A stretch of 64,000 nucleotides of DNA, from positions 3,968,001-4,032,000 of the forward strand of contig NZ_CP136708.1 in assembly GCF_032925565.1 (NCBI RefSeq). The letters are read 5' to 3'. Origin of the DNA: Alteromonas sp. CI.11.F.A3. Lineage in GTDB: Bacteria > Pseudomonadota > Gammaproteobacteria > Enterobacterales > Alteromonadaceae. The notes beneath the pieces are model-generated. The model was not told the DNA's origin. It did not search any database and was given only the letters and a program-made list of their open reading frames with translations. This document shows positions 47,535 through 55,521 of the stretch, one piece after another; the stretch's first letter is position 1; the number at the start of each line of letters is the position of its first letter. A program made the translations under genes and the position numbers.

Positions 47535-48860
47535 TTAGCTGTTGCCAAGCTCAGCTTCAATGATTTCAGATTGCGTCTTTTCAGACTGAACAAACTGTTT
47601 CCACTGCTGCGCCATAGCACGGCTTTTCTGATGCTTTTCAGCTTCAGCAAGTTGGTTAAGTGCTAGTGCATACTGCTTTTGATTATAAAGCGCCATGCCT
47701 TTAATCAAATATACCAAGCCAGGGTTACGCATCTCGCCTTTTTCAATCGCGCGATCTGCTGATGTAATCGCCTCATCCCATCGTTGTTCATTAAGCAAAA
47801 TTTGCGCTAGCTGAGCATCTAACTCGCCGTCTTCTGATAATTCAGCTGCTTGCATCATTACCGGAATCGCTCTGTCTTGCTCTTTGGCGAGAGTCCAGCT
47901 TTGGCCTAAAAACTTAAGGTTTCGAAGATTCTCTTCAAGCACACCTTCTTTCATGGCTTGTTCCATCAACAATGCGCCTTTATACGGTGCACGATGATAG
48001 TAATAAAGCTGAGCCATGTTAAAGATATCAGCAGGTGATGATACAAAACCTTGTTGGTAAGCCGTTTCCATAATGGCAAGCTGCTTACGCTCTTCACCAA
48101 GCTCGCCATACATGCCTGCTAACTGTATCCAATACTTTGGTTCGCTATAAAGCTTCACTAGCTTAATCAAAACATCTTTTACTTTAGTTGGCTGCTTGAG
48201 TTCGTAGAACACTGCACGCTGAAGAATAAGCCATGACTCATCTGGCAACATACCTTCTGCTTCATGTTCAACTATGGCTTGAGTGATCCAATCTGCTGCG
48301 TCGTCATAACGCTTATTTTGATAATAAGCCTGTGCTTTTAGCACCTTATTTTTAGGTGGAATAACCCCGTTGTTTAATACTTCCCAACGTTCGATAAACT
48401 CTATCGTTCTATCATAGTTACCTTGCATTAAATGCAATTGCGCCAAACTGAAGAGGGTCGACATTTCGAACTTTTCAGGAATAGGCTGTTGGTTCACTAC
48501 GTTTTCAAACGATTCTAGGGCCTTATCGTAGTTTTCGTCGTTGTAATAAATGAAGCCGAAAAAGTTATACATCATGGCTTTTTCATAGCTATTCATAGAG
48601 TTAGCTTTTTCTTCTACCTCTTTAAGAATAGCAATAGCTTCTTCTACATCGCCTGCATCATCGGCGGCTGATTGTGCACGTGCTAATTGCTCGTATACCT
48701 TGCCGCGAAGTGTAGGAACACGACGGGTTTTCTTATCACTGGCTTTTTGTTCCTGAGCAACCGCATTATTGGCAACCAACATAGTAGGAACAGACACAGT
48801 TGCAAAAACAACGGCAAACGCCAGTGCGCTAAGCAATGTATTCGTTTGTTTTATTCTCAT
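47535..48860 (-). CDS. Periplasmic TPR protein of the TonB operon
   Basis: 441 residues. Signal peptide about 1-35 (ending NAVA-QE). The mature protein is a series of TPR helical repeats: NFFGFIYYNDENYDKALESFENVV, ALAQLHLMQGNYDRTIEF, AQAYYQNKRYDDAADW, AQILLNEQRWDEAITSADRAIE and LYNQKQYALALNQLAEAE. The last gene of the operon, four bases after tonB. Vibrio TonB2-type operons end in a similar TPR gene; a role in assembling or regulating the energising complex is likely, but the mechanism is unknown. Confidence 0.85.
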   Translation of the reverse strand: MRIKQTNTLLSALAFAVVFATVSVPTMLVANNAVAQEQKASDKKTRRVPTLRGKVYEQLARAQSAADDAGDVEEAIAILKEVEEKANSMNSYEKAMMYNFFGFIYYNDENYDKALESFENVVNQQPIPEKFEMSTLFSLAQLHLMQGNYDRTIEFIERWEVLNNGVIPPKNKVLKAQAYYQNKRYDDAADWITQAIVEHEAEGMLPDESWLILQRAVFYELKQPTKVKDVLIKLVKLYSEPKYWIQLAGMYGELGEERKQLAIMETAYQQGFVSSPADIFNMAQLYYYHRAPYKGALLMEQAMKEGVLEENLRNLKFLGQSWTLAKEQDRAIPVMMQAAELSEDGELDAQLAQILLNEQRWDEAITSADRAIEKGEMRNPGLVYLIKGMALYNQKQYALALNQLAEAEKHQKSRAMAQQWKQFVQSEKTQSEIIEAELGNS

Positions 48861-48864
48861 GTCA

Positions 48865-49473
48865 TTATCCGTCTATCTGGAAAGTAATACGGTTTTGAAT
48901 ACCAGACACTTCCGTGGCTTCGCCATTTACTACTCGTGGCTTATATTTAAACTTCATGGCTGCATCCATTGCTGCTTGTTCAAATATGCCTTCTGGATTG
49001 GCTTCTATCACAATAGGGTCTCGCACAGCGCCTTGCTTAGTTACCGTAAATTCAACAATAACAAAGCCTTCAATACCACGTTGTAAAGCACGACGAGGAT
49101 ACACCGGCGCCACCTTAACAATAGGTAAATATTCGCCATCACCAGACTCAAGGGCTAACCCGCCGTCTAAAGAAATATCATCACCAACATCTGCACCGAA
49201 ATCCATGGATGTCCCCTCTGCATCTGGGGTAGGAGAGTCCATTTGAGGCTGCTCCATTTGCGGTGGTGGCTGATCTGGCTTAGGCGGCTTCTTAGGCTTA
49301 CGATCTTTTTTCTCGACCTGTTCGTCCTGCTTAACCCTTACAAAGTCAAGTACACTACCCTTTGGCGGTTCCGTTAACGCGCTGCCACCCATCTTGATAA
49401 GTGATTGCATCAAGAAGAACAGGCCTAACGTGATCGCAAGGGATATAACAAATGCGATTATATATCGTGGCAT
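48865..49473 (-). CDS. tonB: TonB energy-transducing protein
   Basis: 202 residues. One N-terminal transmembrane helix (about 5-28), an acidic/basic and proline-rich spacer (KKPPKPDQPPPQMEQPQM), and a C-terminal TonB domain (about 115-202; PVYPRRALQRGIEGFVIVEF and KFKYKPRVVNG). The short spacer fits TonB2-like proteins, which rely on extra factors such as TtpC to reach the outer membrane. It should contact the TonB boxes of receptors, in first place the one at 52730. Three bases after exbD and four before the TPR gene. Confidence 0.93.
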   Translation of the reverse strand: MPRYIIAFVISLAITLGLFFLMQSLIKMGGSALTEPPKGSVLDFVRVKQDEQVEKKDRKPKKPPKPDQPPPQMEQPQMDSPTPDAEGTSMDFGADVGDDISLDGGLALESGDGEYLPIVKVAPVYPRRALQRGIEGFVIVEFTVTKQGAVRDPIVIEANPEGIFEQAAMDAAMKFKYKPRVVNGEATEVSGIQNRITFQIDG

Positions 49474-49476
49474 GAT

Positions 49477-49884
49477 TTATGGCTCTTGAGCTGCAATCGA
49501 AACATCAAAAACACCTGCCGCACGGGAGGCATCCATAACCTTAATAAGGGTTTCAGTTGTTGATTCTTTATCTGCTTGAATCACAACGGTACCCTGCGGG
49601 TTTTCAGCGTGAAGACGCTCGATGTTAGCCTGTACTGCGCGCTCATCGATACGACGCTTATTAATCCAAATCTCGCCTTTATCAGAGATAGCAATAAGGA
49701 TGTTAGCGCGGTCTTTTTTCACAGCAGTAGCTGCTTCAGGGCGGTTAACATCAATACCCGCTTCTTTTACAAACGATGCGGTTACAATAAAGAAAATCAA
49801 CATGATAAATACAACGTCCAGCATGGGCGTCATATCGATGGCTGCTTCTTCTTCATCAACCAGGTTTTGAAAGTGCTGCTTCAT
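49477..49884 (-). CDS. exbD: ExbD-type biopolymer transport protein
   Basis: 135 residues. One transmembrane helix at about 18-40 carrying the proton-path Asp in MTPMLDVVFIMLIFFIVT. The periplasmic domain follows (INKRRIDERAVQANIERL, VVIQADKESTTETLIKVMDASRAAG). It forms the dimer inside the ExbB pentamer that uses the proton gradient to drive TonB. Part of the DUF3450-ttpC-exbB-exbD-tonB-TPR operon. Confidence 0.95.
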   Translation of the reverse strand: MKQHFQNLVDEEEAAIDMTPMLDVVFIMLIFFIVTASFVKEAGIDVNRPEAATAVKKDRANILIAISDKGEIWINKRRIDERAVQANIERLHAENPQGTVVIQADKESTTETLIKVMDASRAAGVFDVSIAAQEP

Positions 49885-49913
49885 AATTTTTACCTTACCT
49901 TAATGCCGTAGCA

Positions 49914-50432
49914 TTAACGTTGAATAGTCAATGCATCCTCAAGATGCGTGCGTTCAGATTTCACCATACGGTTGAGCCACGTAGAGGCGAAAACGCCTGA
50001 AAGTGCACCAACCATGCCCGCCATAGTGGGGATAGTGGCTTTCGATACGCCTGATGCCATAGAGCGAGCATTACCCGACCCTGCAATCGCCATTACATCG
50101 AACACTTCAATCATACCGGTTACCGTTCCCATCAAGCCCAGTAACGGACAAAGCGCTACCAAAGACTGAATAATCGGGATGCTACCGTTAAGTCGCATGG
50201 TTAACTGTGAAATCGTTTTCTGACGAACTTGCTGTGCAATCCAAGAAGCGCGGTCGTGACGTGCAGTCCACATCGCTACCGCCTCTTTCTTAGCTTGCTT
50301 ATGCCAAATCATCAGATACATGGCACGCTCGAGGATCAAAAGCCACATAACGAATATCAGCAGACCGATGACCAGAAGAACCTGGCCACCTGTTTCTGTG
50401 AAATCGCGAATTGCTTCCAGAAACTCGATCAT
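49914..50432 (-). CDS. exbB: ExbB-type (MotA/TolQ/ExbB) proton channel protein
   Basis: 172 residues with three transmembrane helices: about 18-38, 100-120 and 133-155. Conserved ExbB sequences IQSLVALCPLLGLMGTVTGMIEVF and SKATIPTMAGMVGALSGVFA. It builds the stator around ExbD. It lies two bases after the larger ttpC-like gene. Two ExbB-family proteins in one operon is the arrangement of the Vibrio TonB2 system. Confidence 0.94.
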   Translation of the reverse strand: MIEFLEAIRDFTETGGQVLLVIGLLIFVMWLLILERAMYLMIWHKQAKKEAVAMWTARHDRASWIAQQVRQKTISQLTMRLNGSIPIIQSLVALCPLLGLMGTVTGMIEVFDVMAIAGSGNARSMASGVSKATIPTMAGMVGALSGVFASTWLNRMVKSERTHLEDALTIQR

Positions 50433-50434
50433 GA

Positions 50435-51811
50435 TTAGCTCCGCTCTGCGCGCTCTGCAATAACGCCAGACGCTTGTTCTTGAAGAATGTATACAATGTT
50501 CTTAGAACGTGTATTTAGCATGGCGTATAGCAACGTCATCGGAATAGCGACTACCAGACCAAGAACCGTTGTGACTAGTGCTGTTGAAATACCACCCGCC
50601 ATTAGTTTCGGGTCACCCGTACCAAATAAGGTAATGGCTTGGAATGTATTAATCATACCGGTTACTGTACCCAGTAGACCCATAAGCGGCGCTACTACTG
50701 AGATAATCTTGATGATAGTAAGGTTACGCCCTAGCTTAGGTACTTCGCCCAAAATCGCTTCAGTAAGGTGAAGCTCTAGCGCTTCAACATCAGCATTTGG
50801 ATGATCGTCACGAACTTTAAGCACGCGGCCAAGTGGGTTATTGGTTTTTATTTCCTTGCTCTTAAGCTGGCTGTTCACTTTCATGCGAATAAGCGACAAG
50901 GTAATCAAACGCTCTAGGGCAAGTAGCAAACCGAACGCACCAACGATGAGGATGATGTACCCTACTACGCCGCCTTGTTCAACACGCTCTTTAAGATTTG
51001 GCGCTTGAACTAGAAGACCTAGAATTGAACCACCTGTTGGGTCGATACCAAACTGAACTAGCTCACCACTTGCAGATTCTTGAAGTTCTGCAGCAGAGCT
51101 GTTGTAACGGTCAGCAGGCTGACGGATAAGTTCTGAAACCGTTCCGGTCACACCGTTGTACTCAAGGTATTTACCATCAGCAACGAGTGCGAAAGGTCCT
51201 ACACGTACCACTTCTTTCGATACTTTCTGACCACCCGCTTCAACGACGTCAGTAGTGAATTTGGTCACTTTTCCTGACTCTGTCATTTCACGTTGCATTT
51301 CAAACCAAACACGCTCAATTTCTTCAATAGACGCAAGTTTTGAGCTAGAGCCCATGTCTTGTGCCATTTTATCAAGGAAGTCTGAACGACCTGTGATTTG
51401 CGCCGATACTACTGAGTTATAAAATTTGTTTTTCGTGTCGCCAGCAATTTGCTGAAGTACACCAAACAATTCTTTTAGTGAACCTAAACGTGTATCTAGC
51501 GCACCGTTAAGGTCTGCTAATTTAAATTCATTTTCTTCGAATTGGGTTTCAAGCTGCTCTGACTGTGCCAACATTTGGTCACGACGAGCGCGTGTATCAC
51601 GCAATACTTGATCTTGCTCAGCACGCTGGGCTACGAAGTCACGCTCACGTTGTTTGTTTTGCTCAGACTGTGCAAATTGACCTTCTTCTAGCTGCTTAAG
51701 CAGTGCGTCTAGGTCCATTGCGCGGTCGTTCTGTGCTACTGCACCAGCGCTTAAGCTAAGGGCTACTAGGCCAAAAGCGATACGTTTTACTGAATTAAAC
51801 ATTCTCATCAA
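50435..51811 (-). CDS. TtpC-like long ExbB-family protein
   Basis: 458 residues. Signal peptide (1-26, cleaved near AVA-QN), a long periplasmic coiled-coil and beta region (residues 28-255), a transmembrane helix near 275-295, then a MotA/TolQ/ExbB domain (about 310-455) with KIISVVAPLMGLLGTVTGMINTF and STALVTTVLGLVVAIPMTLL. This matches TtpC, an extra subunit that the Vibrio TonB2 system needs for function in addition to ExbB2. The extended N-terminus may bridge periplasm and motor. Four bases after the DUF3450 gene. Confidence 0.9.
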   Translation of the reverse strand: MMRMFNSVKRIAFGLVALSLSAGAVAQNDRAMDLDALLKQLEEGQFAQSEQNKQRERDFVAQRAEQDQVLRDTRARRDQMLAQSEQLETQFEENEFKLADLNGALDTRLGSLKELFGVLQQIAGDTKNKFYNSVVSAQITGRSDFLDKMAQDMGSSSKLASIEEIERVWFEMQREMTESGKVTKFTTDVVEAGGQKVSKEVVRVGPFALVADGKYLEYNGVTGTVSELIRQPADRYNSSAAELQESASGELVQFGIDPTGGSILGLLVQAPNLKERVEQGGVVGYIILIVGAFGLLLALERLITLSLIRMKVNSQLKSKEIKTNNPLGRVLKVRDDHPNADVEALELHLTEAILGEVPKLGRNLTIIKIISVVAPLMGLLGTVTGMINTFQAITLFGTGDPKLMAGGISTALVTTVLGLVVAIPMTLLYAMLNTRSKNIVYILQEQASGVIAERAERS

Positions 51812-51815
51812 CCTC

Positions 51816-52574
51816 TTAGTCTGTGATAGCCACTGGTAGCATTAGCAAGTCTGGAGCAAGTTGTTTCTTCGCCATGCGCAGACCTTTGGTAATTTGTGTG
51901 CGGTAGCTGCTGTCTAGCGCTTCCCACTGGCGAGTTTGCTTGTTCCAAACACCTTGTGAACTAGCATCACGAGTTTGATAAATAAGCGCTGTGCGACCTA
52001 AGCGTAAAAACTCAACGTCACGCTCCTGGCCATCAATAGTATGCAAGCCACTGTAAGCTTCCATTGTGCGACCATAGTCCATCTCAACTTGGTACGCTTC
52101 CATAACACGACGGAATTTCTCAGATGCAGCAACATCGGCGCGATCCATCATGGCTTTTAAATCCATTACGCGGTTTTTGCGCTCTTCAGGAAGAAAAGGC
52201 ACGTCTAGGGCAATAAACTGCTCCATGCCGTCAATCATACGCATCATTAGCGGCGTAATTTGACGCTCAACAACCGATACTTCATCGATAGCAGCGTTCA
52301 AGTCATCCATTTCTTGTTCTTGGCTATTAATTTGTTTACGAAGTTGAGTGTTATAAACTTCCAAACCTTCAATTTCTTTCATCAAAGTTTTGAATTGCTG
52401 AAGTTTACTGTCAATCTGATCGGTAATGCCGTTTATTTTTTCCTGCGACTTCGCAGCAGATTCATTAATTTTCGCCGCCTCATCGATAACGGGATTTAGT
52501 ACTTCATCGTCTTGTGCTAGTACAGGTGTCGCCACAAGCGCGCCTGCAATAAGCAAAGAATTGATAAGCTTCAT
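51816..52574 (-). CDS. DUF3450 periplasmic coiled-coil protein
   Basis: 252 residues. Signal peptide 1-20 (LVATPVLA-QD). A coiled coil spans about 30-110 (INGITDQIDSKLQQFKTLMKEIEGL, LRKQINSQEQEMDDLNAAI), followed by a globular helical part (VMDLKAMMDRADVAASEKFRRVMEAYQVEM, LRLGRTALIYQTRD). It matches the DUF3450 family, which is found almost only in front of ttpC-exbB-exbD-tonB. First gene of the operon, behind a strong Pho-box-like promoter. Molecular function unknown. Confidence 0.88.
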   Translation of the reverse strand: MKLINSLLIAGALVATPVLAQDDEVLNPVIDEAAKINESAAKSQEKINGITDQIDSKLQQFKTLMKEIEGLEVYNTQLRKQINSQEQEMDDLNAAIDEVSVVERQITPLMMRMIDGMEQFIALDVPFLPEERKNRVMDLKAMMDRADVAASEKFRRVMEAYQVEMDYGRTMEAYSGLHTIDGQERDVEFLRLGRTALIYQTRDASSQGVWNKQTRQWEALDSSYRTQITKGLRMAKKQLAPDLLMLPVAITD

Positions 52575-52633
52575 ACATTCAAACCTTTAAAGTTAAAAGA
52601 AATCGGGGTTACCGACTATAAAATTCTGGGCGT

Positions 52634-52667
52634 AGGATAGGAGTTTTCCATGACAGTTTTATTACAT
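52634..52667 (-). promoter_or_regulatory. Pho-box promoter of the DUF3450-ttpC-tonB operon
   Basis: Minus strand 52667-52650 reads ATGTAAT-AAAA-CTGTCAT, matching the PhoB consensus CTGTCAT-N4-CTGTCAT at 12 of 14 half-site bases, with the exact 11-bp period. After ten bases a TATCCT (52634-52639) can serve as the -10, as in PhoB-activated promoters that lack a -35. The ATG of DUF3450 follows about 60 bases later. Confidence 0.75.
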
Positions 52668-52698
52668 AACCGTCATATTCAGCAGACAATCGCGCAAT

Positions 52699-52726
52699 AA
52701 AAAACCCGGTCAATTCCGGGCTTTTT
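52699..52726 (-). terminator. Terminator of the TonB-dependent receptor gene
   Basis: CCCGG/CCGGG stem with extra A-T pairs and a six-base loop, A and T runs on both sides. It starts right after the receptor stop and separates this unit from the DUF3450 operon. Confidence 0.85.
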
Positions 52727-52729
52727 AAA

Positions 52730-55426
52730 TTAGAAGTCGTAACTTACGCTGGCACTAATACCTGTACCGACGGATTCACGGCGCAACAGGAGTCCTTCCT
52801 GTTCAATTTCTTTATCCTCGTTGAGGATATTTTGAAATTTTAGTTTTATCGTCGTGTTGAAGTCCGGATAGTAGGTATAAACAAAATCCAATGAGTGGAA
52901 AGGATTTTCTATACCGTCTTCAAACCCGCGAACACCAGGTGCAATAATACGTTCACCAAAAGAGTTATACACCAATGAAGCCGAATGCTCTCCGTTGTCT
53001 AAATCCCAACCTAATTGCAGGTTAGCAACCCATTCAGAGTGACCCACTAAACGACGCTGATCATTCGTGATAGTCGCTGTGATGGTACCACCATAGGCTT
53101 CACGTGCTTGCTGTGAGAACAAAGAATCTTGATCTCCGCTGCCAATAGTTACTTCTGAATCTGACACCGTCATGTTTCCAGATATAAAGAAGTTACTCAT
53201 TGAGTCACTGATAAAGCTAAGGTCATGTAAAAACTCTACTTCAACCCCGTATAGTTCACCTTCTTCACCGTTTGCAGTAAGCAACTGAGGTACGCCCTCA
53301 CCGCCATCGAACTGCACCATCTCAATAGGGTTTTCCATATCCTTGTAGAACAACGCAACAGAGACGTTGTTCCCTTGAGACATATACCATTCCCAGCGGA
53401 CGTCTATGTTCATTAGCTCAGTTTCAACTAATGACGGTGAACCACGAACAAGAAATTCGGTAAGTGGATCGATAAAGAATGTGGTACTGATATCACGTAA
53501 ATCAGGACGGATTAACGTTTGGCTGATGTTGAAACGATACTGCATTTCATCGTTAGGGATATAAGTTAGCGCGAATGAAGGAAGAATATCATCTTCGTTA
53601 TAAATGCTGTCCGCAATTTCATCCGTTTCTGCTGCAAACTCATTCGAGTGTTCAACAAAAGGCACTGAAATTTGCTGGAACTCTTCCCATCGCGCACCAC
53701 CACTTAAACGCCACTTTTTATCGATAAAAGCATCTACCATCAAGTAACCAGCAGTCAGCTTACTTGCTGCGGAATACTTATCACCTTCACCGGTATTGTC
53801 TTGAAATAGCGAGCTACCTGTTGAACTTGCGTAGAAGTCAGGGTTATTAATATTTTCTTCTGAGAAAATATCATACAGTCGGTTGCCCACTTTAAATTCA
53901 TCATTAATACCAAAATGGCGAATCGCTAAATCGATATTTACGGCATCCCGTGTTTTCTCGTAATAATCAAAGCCCGCCTTAATTTCGATATCGTACCCAT
54001 CACCGTAGAAAGGAGTAGAGATATTAAAACCATAAGTATCAGATTCATCTTGAAGGCTTTGATACTGACGGTTTAAGTTAGTCCCTGAAGTATCATCGAT
54101 ACGTTCAAGCTCTAACGCACCAACATCGTCATAAAATAACTGGTAAGTTACTTCCATAATATCGGGCGCTTCACGCGAGGCTCGGCTTGTACCTGCGTAC
54201 CAATCAAAAAACACACCGTTAGCAATATCGAGGAAATTATGTGTTCCTTTCAACTGTGACGACACCATTTCACGCTCTTCGAAAATGATATCCATACGAC
54301 TGAACTCTTCCACGCCGATGGTGCTTTCACTGTCATCGAAGTATTCGCCGTCCCGCAGGCGGTCACGCATGTCGTGGAGCATCATATTAACCAGTTCAAT
54401 TTTGTGGTTACTATTTAACTCATAACCCACATTGAACATGCCGCTCCAACGAACATTTTGTTCGGTAGAAATCATGTCACGATATTTAGTAAAGCGAGGG
54501 TTATCTTGTCCGCCACCAATATCATTACCCAATTGCTCTTCGGTAATTGACCATTCGTTGCTGTAAGAAACCGTCGCAAGGAAGCCCAATACACTGTCGT
54601 CATCAAATGTGTAACGATTACCTAGCGTTGCACCTAAATTAAAGTCAGGCTCGGCAGACTTACTTTCAGGGCCAATATCCCAATTAAATGAATTCAGTAT
54701 TTCTTGTGTTTGCGCCAACGTACGTGAAGAATCACCTTCAAACCCGTCAGAGCCAGAAGCGGCCAAATTCGATGCTATGATAGACGGCAAGGCGCGTGTG
54801 CCATCATCTCGTCCAGTCCAATCATCGCTGCCACCGCCGTAGAAAAATCCGTCATTACTGTTTTCTGAATTCCAACCTGCCCCACCAGACACACTGAACA
54901 CAAATTCAGTTGGGATAGACTTAGTACGGATATTGACGTTACCGCCACCAAAGTGGCCAGGCATGTTGGGTGAAAACGATTTTTGAACATTCAAGCTTTC
55001 AATGATACTTGAAGGGAATAAATCCAATGGAACCACTGAACGCGTAGGATCAGGGCTAGGTACTGTCATACCATTCAATTGTGTACTTGAGTAGCGTTCA
55101 CCCAAACCACGAACGTAGATGAACTTACCATCTACCAATGTTAATCCAGTTACACGACGAAGTGCTGCTGCTGCATCGCCATCACCGGTACGTGCAATTT
55201 GATCTGCACCCATGATATCGGCAACAAACGCTTGGTTTTGACGCTCTTGCATTACTGCTGTTGCTGTCCCTTTTAATCGGGTACCTGTAGCAACAACTTC
55301 TTCAATCACTTCATCTTCTGATTGTTGCGCTATTGCTGCTGTAGACAATAAGCTTGAACCCAGAATAGTAGAGATGGCAAGCGTCAGACTACCTAACTTG
55401 AATATTGACGATTGATTATTTTTCAT
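52730..55426 (-). CDS. TonB-dependent receptor of the PHO-linked cluster
   Basis: 898 residues from the ATG at 55426, which follows AGGAG by eight bases; the open frame begins 26 codons earlier without support. Signal peptide about 1-34 (ending AAIA-QQ). A TonB box EEVVATG is near residue 45. The plug (55-180) has AALRRVTGLTLVDGKFIYVRGLGE, SSTQLNGM, PLDLFPSSIIESL and FGGGNVNIRTK; the barrel ends in a final strand VGTGISASVSYDF. No STN domain, so it does not signal through an anti-sigma factor. The plug class (GLGERYSSTQLNGMTVPSPD) is widespread in Shewanella and relatives. The lipoprotein gene is upstream and the dedicated TonB motor downstream, and the Pho-box sites around it point to phosphate or an organophosphate as cargo (inference). 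Confidence 0.93.
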   Translation of the reverse strand: MKNNQSSIFKLGSLTLAISTILGSSLLSTAAIAQQSEDEVIEEVVATGTRLKGTATAVMQERQNQAFVADIMGADQIARTGDGDAAAALRRVTGLTLVDGKFIYVRGLGERYSSTQLNGMTVPSPDPTRSVVPLDLFPSSIIESLNVQKSFSPNMPGHFGGGNVNIRTKSIPTEFVFSVSGGAGWNSENSNDGFFYGGGSDDWTGRDDGTRALPSIIASNLAASGSDGFEGDSSRTLAQTQEILNSFNWDIGPESKSAEPDFNLGATLGNRYTFDDDSVLGFLATVSYSNEWSITEEQLGNDIGGGQDNPRFTKYRDMISTEQNVRWSGMFNVGYELNSNHKIELVNMMLHDMRDRLRDGEYFDDSESTIGVEEFSRMDIIFEEREMVSSQLKGTHNFLDIANGVFFDWYAGTSRASREAPDIMEVTYQLFYDDVGALELERIDDTSGTNLNRQYQSLQDESDTYGFNISTPFYGDGYDIEIKAGFDYYEKTRDAVNIDLAIRHFGINDEFKVGNRLYDIFSEENINNPDFYASSTGSSLFQDNTGEGDKYSAASKLTAGYLMVDAFIDKKWRLSGGARWEEFQQISVPFVEHSNEFAAETDEIADSIYNEDDILPSFALTYIPNDEMQYRFNISQTLIRPDLRDISTTFFIDPLTEFLVRGSPSLVETELMNIDVRWEWYMSQGNNVSVALFYKDMENPIEMVQFDGGEGVPQLLTANGEEGELYGVEVEFLHDLSFISDSMSNFFISGNMTVSDSEVTIGSGDQDSLFSQQAREAYGGTITATITNDQRRLVGHSEWVANLQLGWDLDNGEHSASLVYNSFGERIIAPGVRGFEDGIENPFHSLDFVYTYYPDFNTTIKLKFQNILNEDKEIEQEGLLLRRESVGTGISASVSYDF

Positions 55427-55473
55427 TATGGAAACTCCTATGGGGCTGTAGTTAGGAAGACCTTTCAACACAA

Positions 55474-55501
55474 AAGCTAAGGCGCATAAGCGCCTTAGCT
55501 T
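55474..55501 (-). terminator. Perfect hairpin between the lipoprotein and receptor genes
   Basis: AAGCTAAGGCGC/GCGCCTTAGCTT, twelve pairs with a four-base loop, followed by TTTTG on the minus strand. It can act as a partial terminator that sets the lipoprotein-to-receptor ratio, or protect the upstream message. Confidence 0.7.
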
Positions 55502-55521
55502 CAATGAATGACGAAAGTAAA

